This document shows positions 7,691-14,767 of a DNA stretch of 15,732 nt, in pieces. Under the pieces are notes generated by a model that was not told where the DNA came from, searched no databases, and worked only from the letters and a program-made list of their open reading frames with translations. The DNA is from CALVUP01 sp964422195 (GTDB lineage: Bacteria; Bacillota_I; Bacilli_A; RF39; UBA660). Position numbers and translations under genes: made by a program. Numbering within the stretch: position 1 is the first letter of the stretch; every line of letters begins with the position of its first letter. The stretch is from NCBI GenBank assembly GCA_964422195.1, contig CAYRAF010000030.1, forward strand, positions 1 to 15,732, given 5' to 3'.

Positions 7691-7870
7691 CTAGTCACAC
7701 GCTTTTTCATTTCCATTTAAGTCATAACATTTTCTTTCAGTAGCATTATCGAAGGTTCCAGTTATTTTTTGTTGAATTTGTGGCCAAAACATATATAATA
7801 AACCTAAAATTAGAGCTACTGCAATGATAGTTACTACAGTCATACTTAATTCACCTGACGCTTCCTTCAT
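7691..7870 (-). CDS. Small pilin-like membrane protein (59 aa)
   Basis: The 59-aa product begins MKEASGELSM, followed by a hydrophobic helix (about 10-29) and a polar tail with Cys48 and Cys58. A very short polar leader ending in Gly, followed by Glu and one hydrophobic helix, resembles Flp/type IVb-type pilins. However, the Glu sits directly after the Gly instead of at +5, so processing by a prepilin peptidase is uncertain. The gene is first in its transcription unit, with GGAAGGAGTG before the ATG, and is followed after 11 bases by the TadE-like gene. That context favours a pilus subunit. A plain small membrane protein is the alternative. Confidence 0.6.
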   Translation of the reverse strand: MKEASGELSMTVVTIIAVALILGLLYMFWPQIQQKITGTFDNATERKCYDLNGNEKACD

Positions 7871-7910
7871 TTATACAACACTCCTTCCTATCTTATATCA
7901 TATCATTATT

Positions 7911-7939
7911 AGTATATCAAAAAAAAATAATATTAACAA
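7911..7939 (-). promoter_or_regulatory. Promoter candidate for the pilin-like/TadE-like operon
   Basis: On the minus strand TTGTTA (7939-7934), 17 bases and TATACT (7916-7911), with TG one base before the -10, form an extended -10 promoter. Transcription would begin near 7904, leaving the ribosome site at 7881-7889 intact. The -35 lies in the loop and arm of the terminator of the preceding gene, so the two elements share DNA. The -10 core TGATATACTA is the same as in the 6191-6220 promoter. Confidence 0.5.
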
Positions 7940-7956
7940 TATTATTTTTATTTTTT
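7921..7956 (-). terminator. Terminator of the 279-aa membrane-protein gene
   Basis: On the minus strand AAAAATAATATT (7949-7938) pairs with AATATTATTTTT (7934-7923) around a three-base loop, followed by more T. The stem is all A-T. It overlaps the stop codon of the gene (7948-7950) and is nearly symmetric, so it could also stop transcription from the other side. Confidence 0.65.
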
Positions 7957-8787
7957 TGACAATTTCTTTACTAATATATATATTACTGCATATACTATTG
8001 ATAGTACTATGGTAATAATTACCAAAATTTTCCATATATAATTTACATTCATGATAAAATCGTTTAAAAACATTTGTGATGATTTACCATATTTTTCCAT
8101 ATTACTTAATTTTTGGATAATAACATTATTATAAATAATATTATATGTTAATATCATTACTAAATTAGATATTAATATTTTTATGTATTTAGCTATTAAC
8201 ATCAATCTATCTTTATAGATTACAAATGTAATTAGGATCAATATCAGCATTATTATTAATAATTTGGTTATACTTAATTTATTTATTATTTTGATATACT
8301 TTAAAGTCTTATTTTGTTTAAAAACTTTATCTAGATAATCATCTATTTCCTTATTTAAATTGCTTATTATTTGGTCTAATTTTTTGTTTTGTTCTTTTGT
8401 TAGGAGTTGTTTTATTTCCCTTAATTCATTAGATTCTTGGATCTTTATAAATGATTTATCATTTATATAATTATAAATAGTTTCTGTTAAAACTGACTTT
8501 ATTAAACTATCAGTGAAGTTATTTATAAATTCTTTTTCAATTGCATCTTCAAATATACCAATTTTTTCCAACTCTTTTTCTAAGTAATTATTAACACTAA
8601 CATAAGTATTAGTATTATCATTGGTAGTTAAAGCTAAAATATCACTTGTATCTGTTTCGTTAACAATAGACTCAATGGTATTTTTACTAAATGATTTTTG
8701 GAAAGCGTATGTAATGATTGTTAATAAAAGAAGTAATGATATTATTGTTAATAATAGTTTAGTTAATATATTAGTTAATTTTTCCAT
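7948..8787 (-). CDS. Membrane protein of unknown function, about four helices
   Basis: I do not recognise this 279-aa protein. A hydrophobic helix at about 9-28 is followed by a hydrophilic, helix-rich and probably external region (about 30-170) with charged stretches such as EKELEKIGIFEDAIEKEF and KEIDDYLDKVFKQ. Two hydrophobic segments (about 173-191 and 200-222), a short loop, and a last helix (about 250-273) ending in KKLSKK complete it. There are no Cys, no enzyme motif and no lipobox. Asn, Ile and Lys dominate, as expected from the base composition. AGGAGA lies before the ATG. It appears to be transcribed alone between the aquaporin gene and the pilus locus, so no link to either is shown. 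Confidence 0.65.
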   Translation of the reverse strand: MEKLTNILTKLLLTIISLLLLLTIITYAFQKSFSKNTIESIVNETDTSDILALTTNDNTNTYVSVNNYLEKELEKIGIFEDAIEKEFINNFTDSLIKSVLTETIYNYINDKSFIKIQESNELREIKQLLTKEQNKKLDQIISNLNKEIDDYLDKVFKQNKTLKYIKIINKLSITKLLIIMLILILITFVIYKDRLMLIAKYIKILISNLVMILTYNIIYNNVIIQKLSNMEKYGKSSQMFLNDFIMNVNYIWKILVIITIVLSIVYAVIYILVKKLSKK

Positions 8788-8810
8788 TTTATTATCTCCT
8801 ATCTATTATT

Positions 8811-8819
8811 ATTGTATCA
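8811..8819 (-). promoter_or_regulatory. Extended -10 promoter candidate of the 279-aa membrane-protein gene
   Basis: On the minus strand TGATACAAT (8819-8811) gives an extended -10 (TG, one base, TACAAT) 23 bases before the ATG. No convincing -35 is present; the position where it would lie falls in the aquaporin terminator. Confidence 0.35.
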
Positions 8820-8828
8820 TTTAATCAT

Positions 8829-8859
8829 AAAAAAAAGAAACTAAATTATTTAGCTTCTT
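8829..8859 (-). terminator. Rho-independent terminator of the aquaporin gene
   Basis: On the minus strand AAGAAGCTAAA (8859-8849) pairs with TTTAGTTTCTT (8845-8835), with one G-T pair and a three-base loop, followed by a T run to 8829. The stop codon of the gene (8846-8848) forms the loop, so the end of the coding region doubles as terminator. Confidence 0.8.
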
Positions 8860-9511
8860 TATTTAAATACTTAAATACAATAGCTGCAAGAACACCACCT
8901 ACTAGTGGACAAACAATAAATACCCATACTTGTTTTAAAGCTTCTCCGCCTGTGAATACTGCTGGCGCTAATGATCTAGCAGGATTAACTGAAGTACCAG
9001 TGAAATAAATACCTAATAGATGAACAAAAGTTAAAGTTAACCCTATTACTATACCTGCAACATTTTCTTTTTTAGAATCACTTGTAACACCCAATATTGT
9101 ATAAATAAATATGAATGTTAAAATAATTTCAGTAATAATAGCTCCAAATAAAGTAGTATTAGCAATAGATAAACTTCCATATCCATTTGCACCATATTTA
9201 ATAACCTCAGCAGCAGTATTTGTCAAAATCAAATGTAATACACCTGTAGCTGCAAAAGCACCTACAACTTGAGCTACTACGTAACCTATAAAATCCTTTC
9301 CTGATAATTTTTTTGAAATAAGCATTGCTAAAGACACAGCTGGATTAACATGACAACCTGATATATTACCAATAACATAAGCACTAGCAATAATTGCAAG
9401 TCCAAATGCTAAAGCTGTTGCAACTAAGTTTCCACCAGATGCTACAGCAACTCCAGTACCAAATAAAACTAATGTAAAGGTACCTATACATTCTGCGATA
9501 TATTTTCTCAT
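8846..9511 (-). CDS. aqpZ: Aquaporin, AqpZ type (water channel)
   Basis: The 221-aa protein is a MIP-family channel with six membrane helices and two half-helices carrying NPA at 56-58 and 176-178. The four selectivity-filter positions can be read by comparison with E. coli AqpZ (F43, H174, T183, R189): here F36, H164, T173 and R179, with identical spacing from the His to the NPAR motif. This is the water-selective signature; glycerol channels replace the His and are usually longer, near 280 aa. It therefore most likely conducts water across the cytoplasmic membrane for osmotic balance. GAAAGGAGG precedes the ATG. The gene has its own promoter and terminator and shows no functional tie to the flanking surface loci. 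Confidence 0.93.
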   Translation of the reverse strand: MRKYIAECIGTFTLVLFGTGVAVASGGNLVATALAFGLAIIASAYVIGNISGCHVNPAVSLAMLISKKLSGKDFIGYVVAQVVGAFAATGVLHLILTNTAAEVIKYGANGYGSLSIANTTLFGAIITEIILTFIFIYTILGVTSDSKKENVAGIVIGLTLTFVHLLGIYFTGTSVNPARSLAPAVFTGGEALKQVWVFIVCPLVGGVLAAIVFKYLNKEAK

Positions 9512-9533
9512 ATATATCCTCCTTTCTACTTTC

Positions 9534-9563
9534 AGTATAAATTCTATTCCTATTACTTGTCAA
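9534..9563 (-). promoter_or_regulatory. Sigma-A promoter of the aquaporin gene
   Basis: On the minus strand TTGACA (9563-9558), an 18-base spacer and TATACT (9539-9534) give a strong housekeeping promoter. Transcription would start about 15 bases before the ATG, with AAGGAGG between. Confidence 0.75.
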
Positions 9564-9570
9564 TTAAAAC

Positions 9571-9600
9571 AAAAAAATACTAACAATTTGTTAGTATTTA
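9571..9600 (-). terminator. Terminator of the TasA/SipW/Hint operon
   Basis: On the minus strand AAATACTAAC (9599-9590) pairs with GTTAGTATTT (9584-9575) around a five-base loop, then T to 9571. The stop codon (9598-9600) overlaps the foot of the stem. Confidence 0.85.
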
Positions 9601-11928
9601 TTTTTTTATAAAATGCATTCCAGTATAAACTTTTACTTTATCCCCTGGTTTATAACATTTATCATCAGCTGTATTATAAAAACATTTTGTTTTTGCTTTT
9701 GGCAACTTATATAAACTGCCTTCTTTCTTTAGATACTTATCCTTCTTTTTAACTTTATCTAAAGATGTAGTTACCATCCAATATCTCGTGTTTTTCTTAG
9801 TAATTGGTTTCTTATACATATTAAGATTCATCTGATTATTAGCTAAATAATTTATAAAATCATTTTTAGTTAAATATCCTTGATTAATTAAATATTTTAT
9901 TTCCCCTACTCTTAAACCTTTATATAAATAATAAGGTACAGTATCTTTAAAATCACTATAATTATAGGAATTATTTTTATCTTTTAATACTTCTTTCCTA
10001 TCTATCCATTTTATATTATCATCAAATTGATATAAATTAGAAAGAGTTACCTCATCATCAGTAGTTAAAATATTATTTGCTATTACATTATAATATCTAG
10101 TAGATACTATATGATAGTAATTAACTGTTTCTTCTTTTTCTTCTATTTTTATTACTCTTAATGGTTTAATTTTATTGTTTTTTATTTTAGCTACTACAAT
10201 ACCAACTTTAAAATTTTCATCAGCAGTTGATATAAATCTTTTTTCCTTAATACTATACAAGCCATGCTTAGAAACAATTTTTAAATTAGTGTTATCTTCA
10301 AAAGTAATCTCAATATATTTATTACTTTTTCTTTTCTTTTCTATCCAAATAGGATACTCATAACTCATTTTGCCTTCATCATAACTCCATACTTTTAACA
10401 AATCTTTATATGTAATATTCTCTATTTTTTTCGTTTTTCCATTTGCAAGTAGTATCTTAGTTCCTTCAACTAAGCATCCTTCACTTCTACCACTAATACT
10501 AATATCACCTGTTACATTTGGTATGCTAACAGAACCATTATTACTATTATAGGAGTATTGACTACCCTGAGTTAACGTAACACCCCCCATTTTTATTTCT
10601 ATACTACTAGGCAATTCTCTAAGCGTTGATGCCCTTAAAGTAGTAGTATATGTAGCTCCTTCTAAAACAGTACTTGCTCCATTACTAGTAATACCATCTA
10701 ATCCACTAGTATCTACATTATATGTCCATCTAAATGATACTTCATTAGTTTTAGAAGCATGCCCACTACTAGTAGTTGCAGAATCGATTTCCTCTTGTGT
10801 AGCAGTATTTTCAAGCTCATCAATACCATACACAACAAAGTAATATGTAGTTTCATTAATGTTATCAAATGTATAGTTATTAACTTGAGTAGTAATTGTT
10901 GTTGGTGATAAATAGCTACCATTTTGTTTTTCATAAACTAATATCTTATAATTTTCAATAGAATTATCATCATTTCCATCCCAACTTAAAGTTACACTTC
11001 CTTTTTGAGTATGTTTATTTACCGTAACATTACTAATAATTGGTGCTTCATGATCATCAATAGCTTGATTAATATCTACTGCTAAACTTATAGTACCTAT
11101 AGATGTATCTGGTACATTAGCAGATTTTAAAATAACACTAACTTGTTGTGGTGATGTAGCAAATTCCACATTACTTTTTCTCTCAACACAAAAATTATAA
11201 TTATTTGTGCTATTACTATTTATTGTCATTGTTCCTAAGTCATTCCCATTGCAATTTGTAATATTAAAATGACTACTATTTGATAATGATAAAGTAAAAT
11301 TCTTATTATATTCAAAAGTATTAACTAATTCAGCATTAAATCTAGCTGATTTACCAGTTCCTGTTAAATCACCAGAAGTATTACCAGTAAGACTTCCAAT
11401 CAAACTACCTACATTTTCCTGCTCTAAATCGTTAGTTAAATCACCTTGTACATTTATATCTCCTTCAACTTCATCTAATAGTGTAGCTATAATTTTTACT
11501 TGAAAAGTTTTTGTTTGTCCTGATTTGATAGTATCTCCTTCAGACATATTTAATAGTTGAAAACTAACCTTCACATTTGATGAAGTTGCATCTATATTTG
11601 AATCTAAATTAGTTGAAGTAAATTCATAGTAATAAAAACTATTGTTTTCCATAGTCACTTCATAAGTAGCATAATATTCAGCATCCTGTCCATTATTGTT
11701 GAATGATAAATCTAGTTTTATATTAGTGCCTTCATAAGTAGTATTGTTGCTTTTTACATTTGAACTATCTATTAATTGAACGTTTGTTATTTCTACAATT
11801 CCATTTTTTTTAACTTTTGATAATCCAGTAATCTCTAAAGTTTTACCATAAAGAGCATACCCTGTAGTTGTAAATAAAAATATTATAAGCATCAATATAC
11901 TTATAATAAATCTTTTATTCTTTAACAA
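9598..11928 (-). CDS. Secreted TasA-like/FN3 protein with a Hint (intein/hedgehog-type) autoprocessing domain
   Basis: The 776-aa protein opens with a membrane segment (about 7-24) ending GYALYGKTLEITG, parallel to GFAAFSQTLTIGG of the TasA-like protein in the same operon; both look like SipW substrates. Residues 30-290 form a TasA-like beta-rich region. An FN3 domain (about 293-380) follows, then a surface-repeat module (398-480: a TYTTTL strand, LPSSIEIKMGG, VTGDISISG). Residues 484-625 are a Hint domain: GCLVEGTKILLANGK with the nucleophile-type Cys485, a VSKHGLYS block (His555) and a closing YYNVIANNILTTDD block. The C-terminal His-Asn of splicing inteins is absent, so N-terminal cleavage or transfer is more likely than splicing. 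The tail has a K-rich end with Cys749 and Cys758. The start is TTG (11926-11928) with AGGGG six bases away, overlapping the upstream gene by 14 bases. Confidence 0.8.
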   Translation of the reverse strand: MLKNKRFIISILMLIIFLFTTTGYALYGKTLEITGLSKVKKNGIVEITNVQLIDSSNVKSNNTTYEGTNIKLDLSFNNNGQDAEYYATYEVTMENNSFYYYEFTSTNLDSNIDATSSNVKVSFQLLNMSEGDTIKSGQTKTFQVKIIATLLDEVEGDINVQGDLTNDLEQENVGSLIGSLTGNTSGDLTGTGKSARFNAELVNTFEYNKNFTLSLSNSSHFNITNCNGNDLGTMTINSNSTNNYNFCVERKSNVEFATSPQQVSVILKSANVPDTSIGTISLAVDINQAIDDHEAPIISNVTVNKHTQKGSVTLSWDGNDDNSIENYKILVYEKQNGSYLSPTTITTQVNNYTFDNINETTYYFVVYGIDELENTATQEEIDSATTSSGHASKTNEVSFRWTYNVDTSGLDGITSNGASTVLEGATYTTTLRASTLRELPSSIEIKMGGVTLTQGSQYSYNSNNGSVSIPNVTGDISISGRSEGCLVEGTKILLANGKTKKIENITYKDLLKVWSYDEGKMSYEYPIWIEKKRKSNKYIEITFEDNTNLKIVSKHGLYSIKEKRFISTADENFKVGIVVAKIKNNKIKPLRVIKIEEKEETVNYYHIVSTRYYNVIANNILTTDDEVTLSNLYQFDDNIKWIDRKEVLKDKNNSYNYSDFKDTVPYYLYKGLRVGEIKYLINQGYLTKNDFINYLANNQMNLNMYKKPITKKNTRYWMVTTSLDKVKKKDKYLKKEGSLYKLPKAKTKCFYNTADDKCYKPGDKVKVYTGMHFIKK
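10054..10479 (-). other. Hint domain coding region (residues 484-625 of the 776-aa protein)
   Basis: This stretch encodes the self-processing fold. The Cys485 codon is TGC at 10474-10476. The following LVEGTKILLANGKTKKIENI pattern is the block shared by inteins, hedgehog and bacterial intein-like domains. The block-B motif is SKHG where TxxH is usual, keeping the His. There is no homing-endonuclease insertion; the domain is only about 140 residues. Confidence 0.75.
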
Positions 11929-12970
11929 GAGAATCCCCTTCTTTCTTTTCTCTAGTCAAAACGTATACATACATTTCATTACCATTAATTAAAGTAAAAT
12001 AACTTTTTCTCTTTTCTTGATAATAGTTTATAGGCATTCTGACTTCACTATGAGCATCTATTAATTCCTCAAAATTACTAACATTAACTTGATTATATTT
12101 AGTAAAATCCGGTTTTTTCTCCAAAGTTACAATGATACCATCATATGTAGATAAAATTTTCTTTAGTTTTAATTCATATGCATAAATCTTCTTATAATAA
12201 TTATTTAAACGGGTTATAGATACAATTAGAACAAAAGACATAACTATACATATTACTCCCATTATTCTTTTTACAAGATATTTAATGTTAGTATCTATAT
12301 ATTCTTTTCTTACTGTTTTTTCTTTGTTGTCAGTATTAGTGTCAATAGTTCCTTCAATAGCAAGTTCTGATAATGGCATACTTAGTACTAAAGTACTATC
12401 GATTGGTATAACAATTTTATCGTTTTTTACTTTACTATTTATTACCATTTTAATAATTAATCTACTATCAGTTGATACACCAGTAGATTTTTTGAACTCA
12501 TTCAATAAATCATTATATTTATTATAGTCAATATTAATGTTTTCTTTAATCATATAATTAGTAGAATTGTTTACATTAAATTCTTTAATATCAGATATTT
12601 TAAAATCTTTAGTCCAATAATTACCTATTTCATTATTTGATTTATCAGCTTCAATTGAAGCCTCTAGATAATACTCATATTTTCCTGTTACTTTCTCACT
12701 AAAATCTATTTGATACTTAAAATCAATATTTAAATAATCTATCAAACTTGTAATATACGTTTTTCCCTCTTCTAAGTATGGAGTATCAAAAAAATTATTT
12801 TCCTTTAAGAAAACTTTATAATGTACTTCATTATCTTCGCTATAGGATATTTTATTATATTTTTTGTTATGAAAACTTTGGAAGATTAAGAAAACCCCAA
12901 GAACTAATAAGAACACTATTAAAAATAGTACTACAGTTTTTACTATTTTTTCTTCTGTATTAGTTTTCAT
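11915..12970 (-). CDS. DUF5305-type membrane protein of the TasA/SipW operon
   Basis: The 351-aa protein has one hydrophobic helix near the N-terminus (9-31), a large beta-rich domain (32-230) probably outside the cell, a second helix (about 233-253) and a cytoplasmic tail of about 100 residues. That tail ends with a VSNFEELIDAHSEVRMPI...YFTLINGNEMYVYVL pattern. This layout is that of DUF5305 (PF17231), often found beside SipW-type peptidases and TasA-like proteins; its role is unknown. I chose the ATG at 12970 because AAAGGGGTGAG lies just before it, four bases after the stop of the peptidase gene. A longer in-frame reading from 13018 would overlap that gene by 44 bases and lacks a site. The 3' end overlaps the Hint protein gene. 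An assembly or scaffolding role for the secreted products is inference. Confidence 0.72.
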   Translation of the reverse strand: MKTNTEEKIVKTVVLFLIVFLLVLGVFLIFQSFHNKKYNKISYSEDNEVHYKVFLKENNFFDTPYLEEGKTYITSLIDYLNIDFKYQIDFSEKVTGKYEYYLEASIEADKSNNEIGNYWTKDFKISDIKEFNVNNSTNYMIKENINIDYNKYNDLLNEFKKSTGVSTDSRLIIKMVINSKVKNDKIVIPIDSTLVLSMPLSELAIEGTIDTNTDNKEKTVRKEYIDTNIKYLVKRIMGVICIVMSFVLIVSITRLNNYYKKIYAYELKLKKILSTYDGIIVTLEKKPDFTKYNQVNVSNFEELIDAHSEVRMPINYYQEKRKSYFTLINGNEMYVYVLTREKKEGDSLVKE

Positions 12971-12974
12971 TTTC

Positions 12975-14099
12975 TCACCCCTTTGTTGTTTCATTAATCC
13001 AAATTGTAGGATATCCAATGTATTTAACTACACATTTAACTTCCCCTATAACATCTTTTCCATCTACAATATAATTATCAGGTGTTTTATTGTTATCACC
13101 TTTCGTTTTAATTTGTATCGTATTATGTTTCTTTACTATATTTTGAACTCTATGAGTAATAATTATGTGATCATGCTCAAAAGCTATTATTTGCCCTTTT
13201 TTTATTTTATTAGCATTACACTTTTTAAAAATAACCGCATCACCTTTGTAAAAAGTTGGTTCCATAGAACCAGAACCAATCGCAATCATTTGATATCCAG
13301 TTATTCCTGATGTTAATATAATTATAGAAACTAAAAGACAAACAACTGGAACTAATACTATCCTTCTTGCAGATTGTTTACTATATTTTTTTTCTTTATC
13401 GTGATAATTAACCATTTTTGATATATACATATAAATAAAAAATGGCACAAATATTCTAAAAACAGAATATAAATAATCTCCTATATTAGGTAAAATTGGA
13501 ATCATAAAAATGTACAAATGTATCCCTAATTTATAAACTAAACTAGATACAAATCCTGCTTGATATGACAAATAACTGCTAATTGCTTCATCCGTAATAT
13601 ATGGAAGAGCAACTGTTGTTATAAATACAAATATCTTCCATCTAGTTGTAAAATACTCTGGATTTATTTGTATTATAATATTTAATAAAATTAGAATAAT
13701 TGTATAAAAAATTATTGGCTTTTTAGTTGATTTAGATTGTGAGGCGATAACATACCTAATAATTTCTTCTGCAACAATGGTAATTGATGTTAATAAAATA
13801 CCTCTAGTCCAAGTTTGAATATTATTTAAATTAAAAACATTCATTCTAAAACCTAATACTAATCCTAAAGAACTAGTTACCAATAAATATACCAAAAAAC
13901 AAGAAATAATTATTCTTAATGAACTTGATTTTATGTAGTTCTTATCTCTCATAAAACCAAAGCGTTTAAAACAAATTATTGACAATAATACTATAAAAGC
14001 ATTATATAAATAATTTGTTTTTAATAACAAATTAAATATTATAATAAAAATAAATAAAATTATTTCTATAATATAAATATCCCTAATATTCTTTTTCAT
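12975..14099 (-). CDS. SipW-type (ER-type) signal peptidase I with an N-terminal multi-helix membrane domain
   Basis: The 374-aa protein carries a serine/histidine signal peptidase (family S26B) at its C-terminus: GSGSMEP with catalytic Ser278, ITHRV with His316 where bacterial LepB has Lys, and KGDNN..PD with Asp335 and Asp341. The Ser-His and His-Asp distances (38 and 19) match SipW of Bacillus. In that family the enzyme cleaves TasA-like precursors outside the membrane. In front lie about 240 residues with some seven hydrophobic segments, not present in B. subtilis SipW. They include AEEIIRY (110-116) and an LGIHLYIF helix (191-198), loosely like a CPBP-type intramembrane protease but with altered motif spacing. 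The gene lies between the TasA-like and DUF5305 genes. Its ribosome site GGGGTGA (14112-14106) is part of a hairpin. Confidence 0.88.
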   Translation of the reverse strand: MKKNIRDIYIIEIILFIFIIIFNLLLKTNYLYNAFIVLLSIICFKRFGFMRDKNYIKSSSLRIIISCFLVYLLVTSSLGLVLGFRMNVFNLNNIQTWTRGILLTSITIVAEEIIRYVIASQSKSTKKPIIFYTIILILLNIIIQINPEYFTTRWKIFVFITTVALPYITDEAISSYLSYQAGFVSSLVYKLGIHLYIFMIPILPNIGDYLYSVFRIFVPFFIYMYISKMVNYHDKEKKYSKQSARRIVLVPVVCLLVSIIILTSGITGYQMIAIGSGSMEPTFYKGDAVIFKKCNANKIKKGQIIAFEHDHIIITHRVQNIVKKHNTIQIKTKGDNNKTPDNYIVDGKDVIGEVKCVVKYIGYPTIWINETTKG

Positions 14100-14105
14100 T
14101 GCGAT

Positions 14106-14150
14106 TCACCCCATATGATATGGGGAGTATTCTAAATAATAGAATACTCC
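14106..14150 (-). promoter_or_regulatory. Two overlapping hairpins in the tasA-like/sipW-like gap, covering the sipW ribosome site
   Basis: On the minus strand hairpin 1 pairs GGAGTATTCTA (14150-14140) with TAGAATACTCC (14134-14124) around a five-base loop. Hairpin 2 pairs CCCCATA (14125-14119) with TATGGGG (14115-14109). They share two bases (14124-14125). The GGGGTGA ribosome site (14112-14106) lies in the closing arm of hairpin 2, six bases before the ATG. No T run follows, so this is not a normal terminator. It would lower translation of the peptidase relative to its abundant substrate and may protect the upstream message. Confidence 0.7.
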
Positions 14151-14168
14151 AATATTTTGCTATTTTAT

Positions 14169-14744
14169 TTACTGAACTTGATCATAATTTAGTGAAGCTG
14201 TTAAGCTAACTGTTACGTCATCTTCAGTTGGTAAATCCGCTTCATTTTCTGGTTGAATATAAGCTACTGTAACTTTTACTGTTTTTGTATCACTTGGATT
14301 TAATGTTGATCCTGTAATATTTGATGTGCTTGCTGTATAGTTATTATTGTCATAATTAATTGTATAAGTTAAATACTTTTGTTGAGCTGCTGTTAACTCA
14401 GTCATTGTAATACTACTTAATTTTGCATTAAATGTACCATCATTTTTTACATCGATAGTAAATTCAAATTTATCTCCTGGTTTATTAAGTGTTGTTTGGA
14501 AAGTAACATCAGTATCTGCAGCAGTGTGACTAGTACTAGCTACATAACCAGTTGCAGAATTTTCTGCGTAAGTAGTTGGTAAATAATGAATTAACCATTT
14601 TGCCTTTTTAATAGTAGTTGTATTGTCACTTCCTCCACCAATAGTTAATGTTTGTGAAAATGCCGCAAAACCAATTGACATAGCGACTACAGCAACAGCT
14701 AATAAAATCATTACAGTATTTTGAATGCTTTTTTCTTTTCTCAT
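14169..14744 (-). CDS. TasA/camelysin-like secreted surface or fibre protein
   Basis: The 191-aa protein has a basic N-terminus and hydrophobic helix (about 11-28) ending GFAAFSQTL, like the TasA signal (WAAFND) cut by SipW; by analogy the mature chain would begin near Phe29. A beta-rich domain follows with NKPGDKFEF (87-95) and KNDGT (100-104), which align with LKPGDK...ENNGS of B. subtilis TasA, and a NPSDTKTVKVTV strand (149-160). There are no Cys. TasA-type proteins form extracellular fibres in biofilm matrix. The SipW-type peptidase gene follows 69 bases downstream, which supports the pairing. AGGAGG precedes the ATG. Camelysin-type metalloprotease activity is the alternative, but no HExxH motif is present. 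Confidence 0.82.
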   Translation of the reverse strand: MRKEKSIQNTVMILLAVAVVAMSIGFAAFSQTLTIGGGSDNTTTIKKAKWLIHYLPTTYAENSATGYVASTSHTAADTDVTFQTTLNKPGDKFEFTIDVKNDGTFNAKLSSITMTELTAAQQKYLTYTINYDNNNYTASTSNITGSTLNPSDTKTVKVTVAYIQPENEADLPTEDDVTVSLTASLNYDQVQ

Positions 14745-14767
14745 TTCTTATTCCTCCTATCTTAATT

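Noticed and set aside
1..7870. An integrative conjugative element
   Set aside because: VirB-like genes alone do not show it; no relaxase, coupling protein, integrase, oriT-like site or flanking repeat is visible.
7892..7920. Promoter TTGATA-17-TATAAG for the small pilin-like gene
   Set aside because: Transcription from it would start inside the ribosome site at 7881-7889; the element at 7911-7939 leaves that site intact.
7824..8015. Plus-strand open frames opposite the membrane-protein and surface genes (for example 7824-8015, 8621-8824, 12285-12527, 13113-13310)
   Set aside because: They lie opposite well-supported genes, lack ribosome sites and show no domain, as expected for shadows in AT-rich DNA.
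10054..10479. A complete splicing intein
   Set aside because: The closing block reads NNILTTDD without the terminal His-Asn followed by Cys, Ser or Thr, and the host protein is not a typical intein host, so splicing is not supported.
1804..12977. Mycoplasma code (TGA read as Trp)
   Set aside because: TGA ends the VirB4 N-domain and peptidase genes exactly at their junctions with the next genes, and Trp is encoded by TGG.
14100..14168. Rho-independent terminator after the TasA-like gene
   Set aside because: The hairpins are strong but no T run follows either one on the coding strand.
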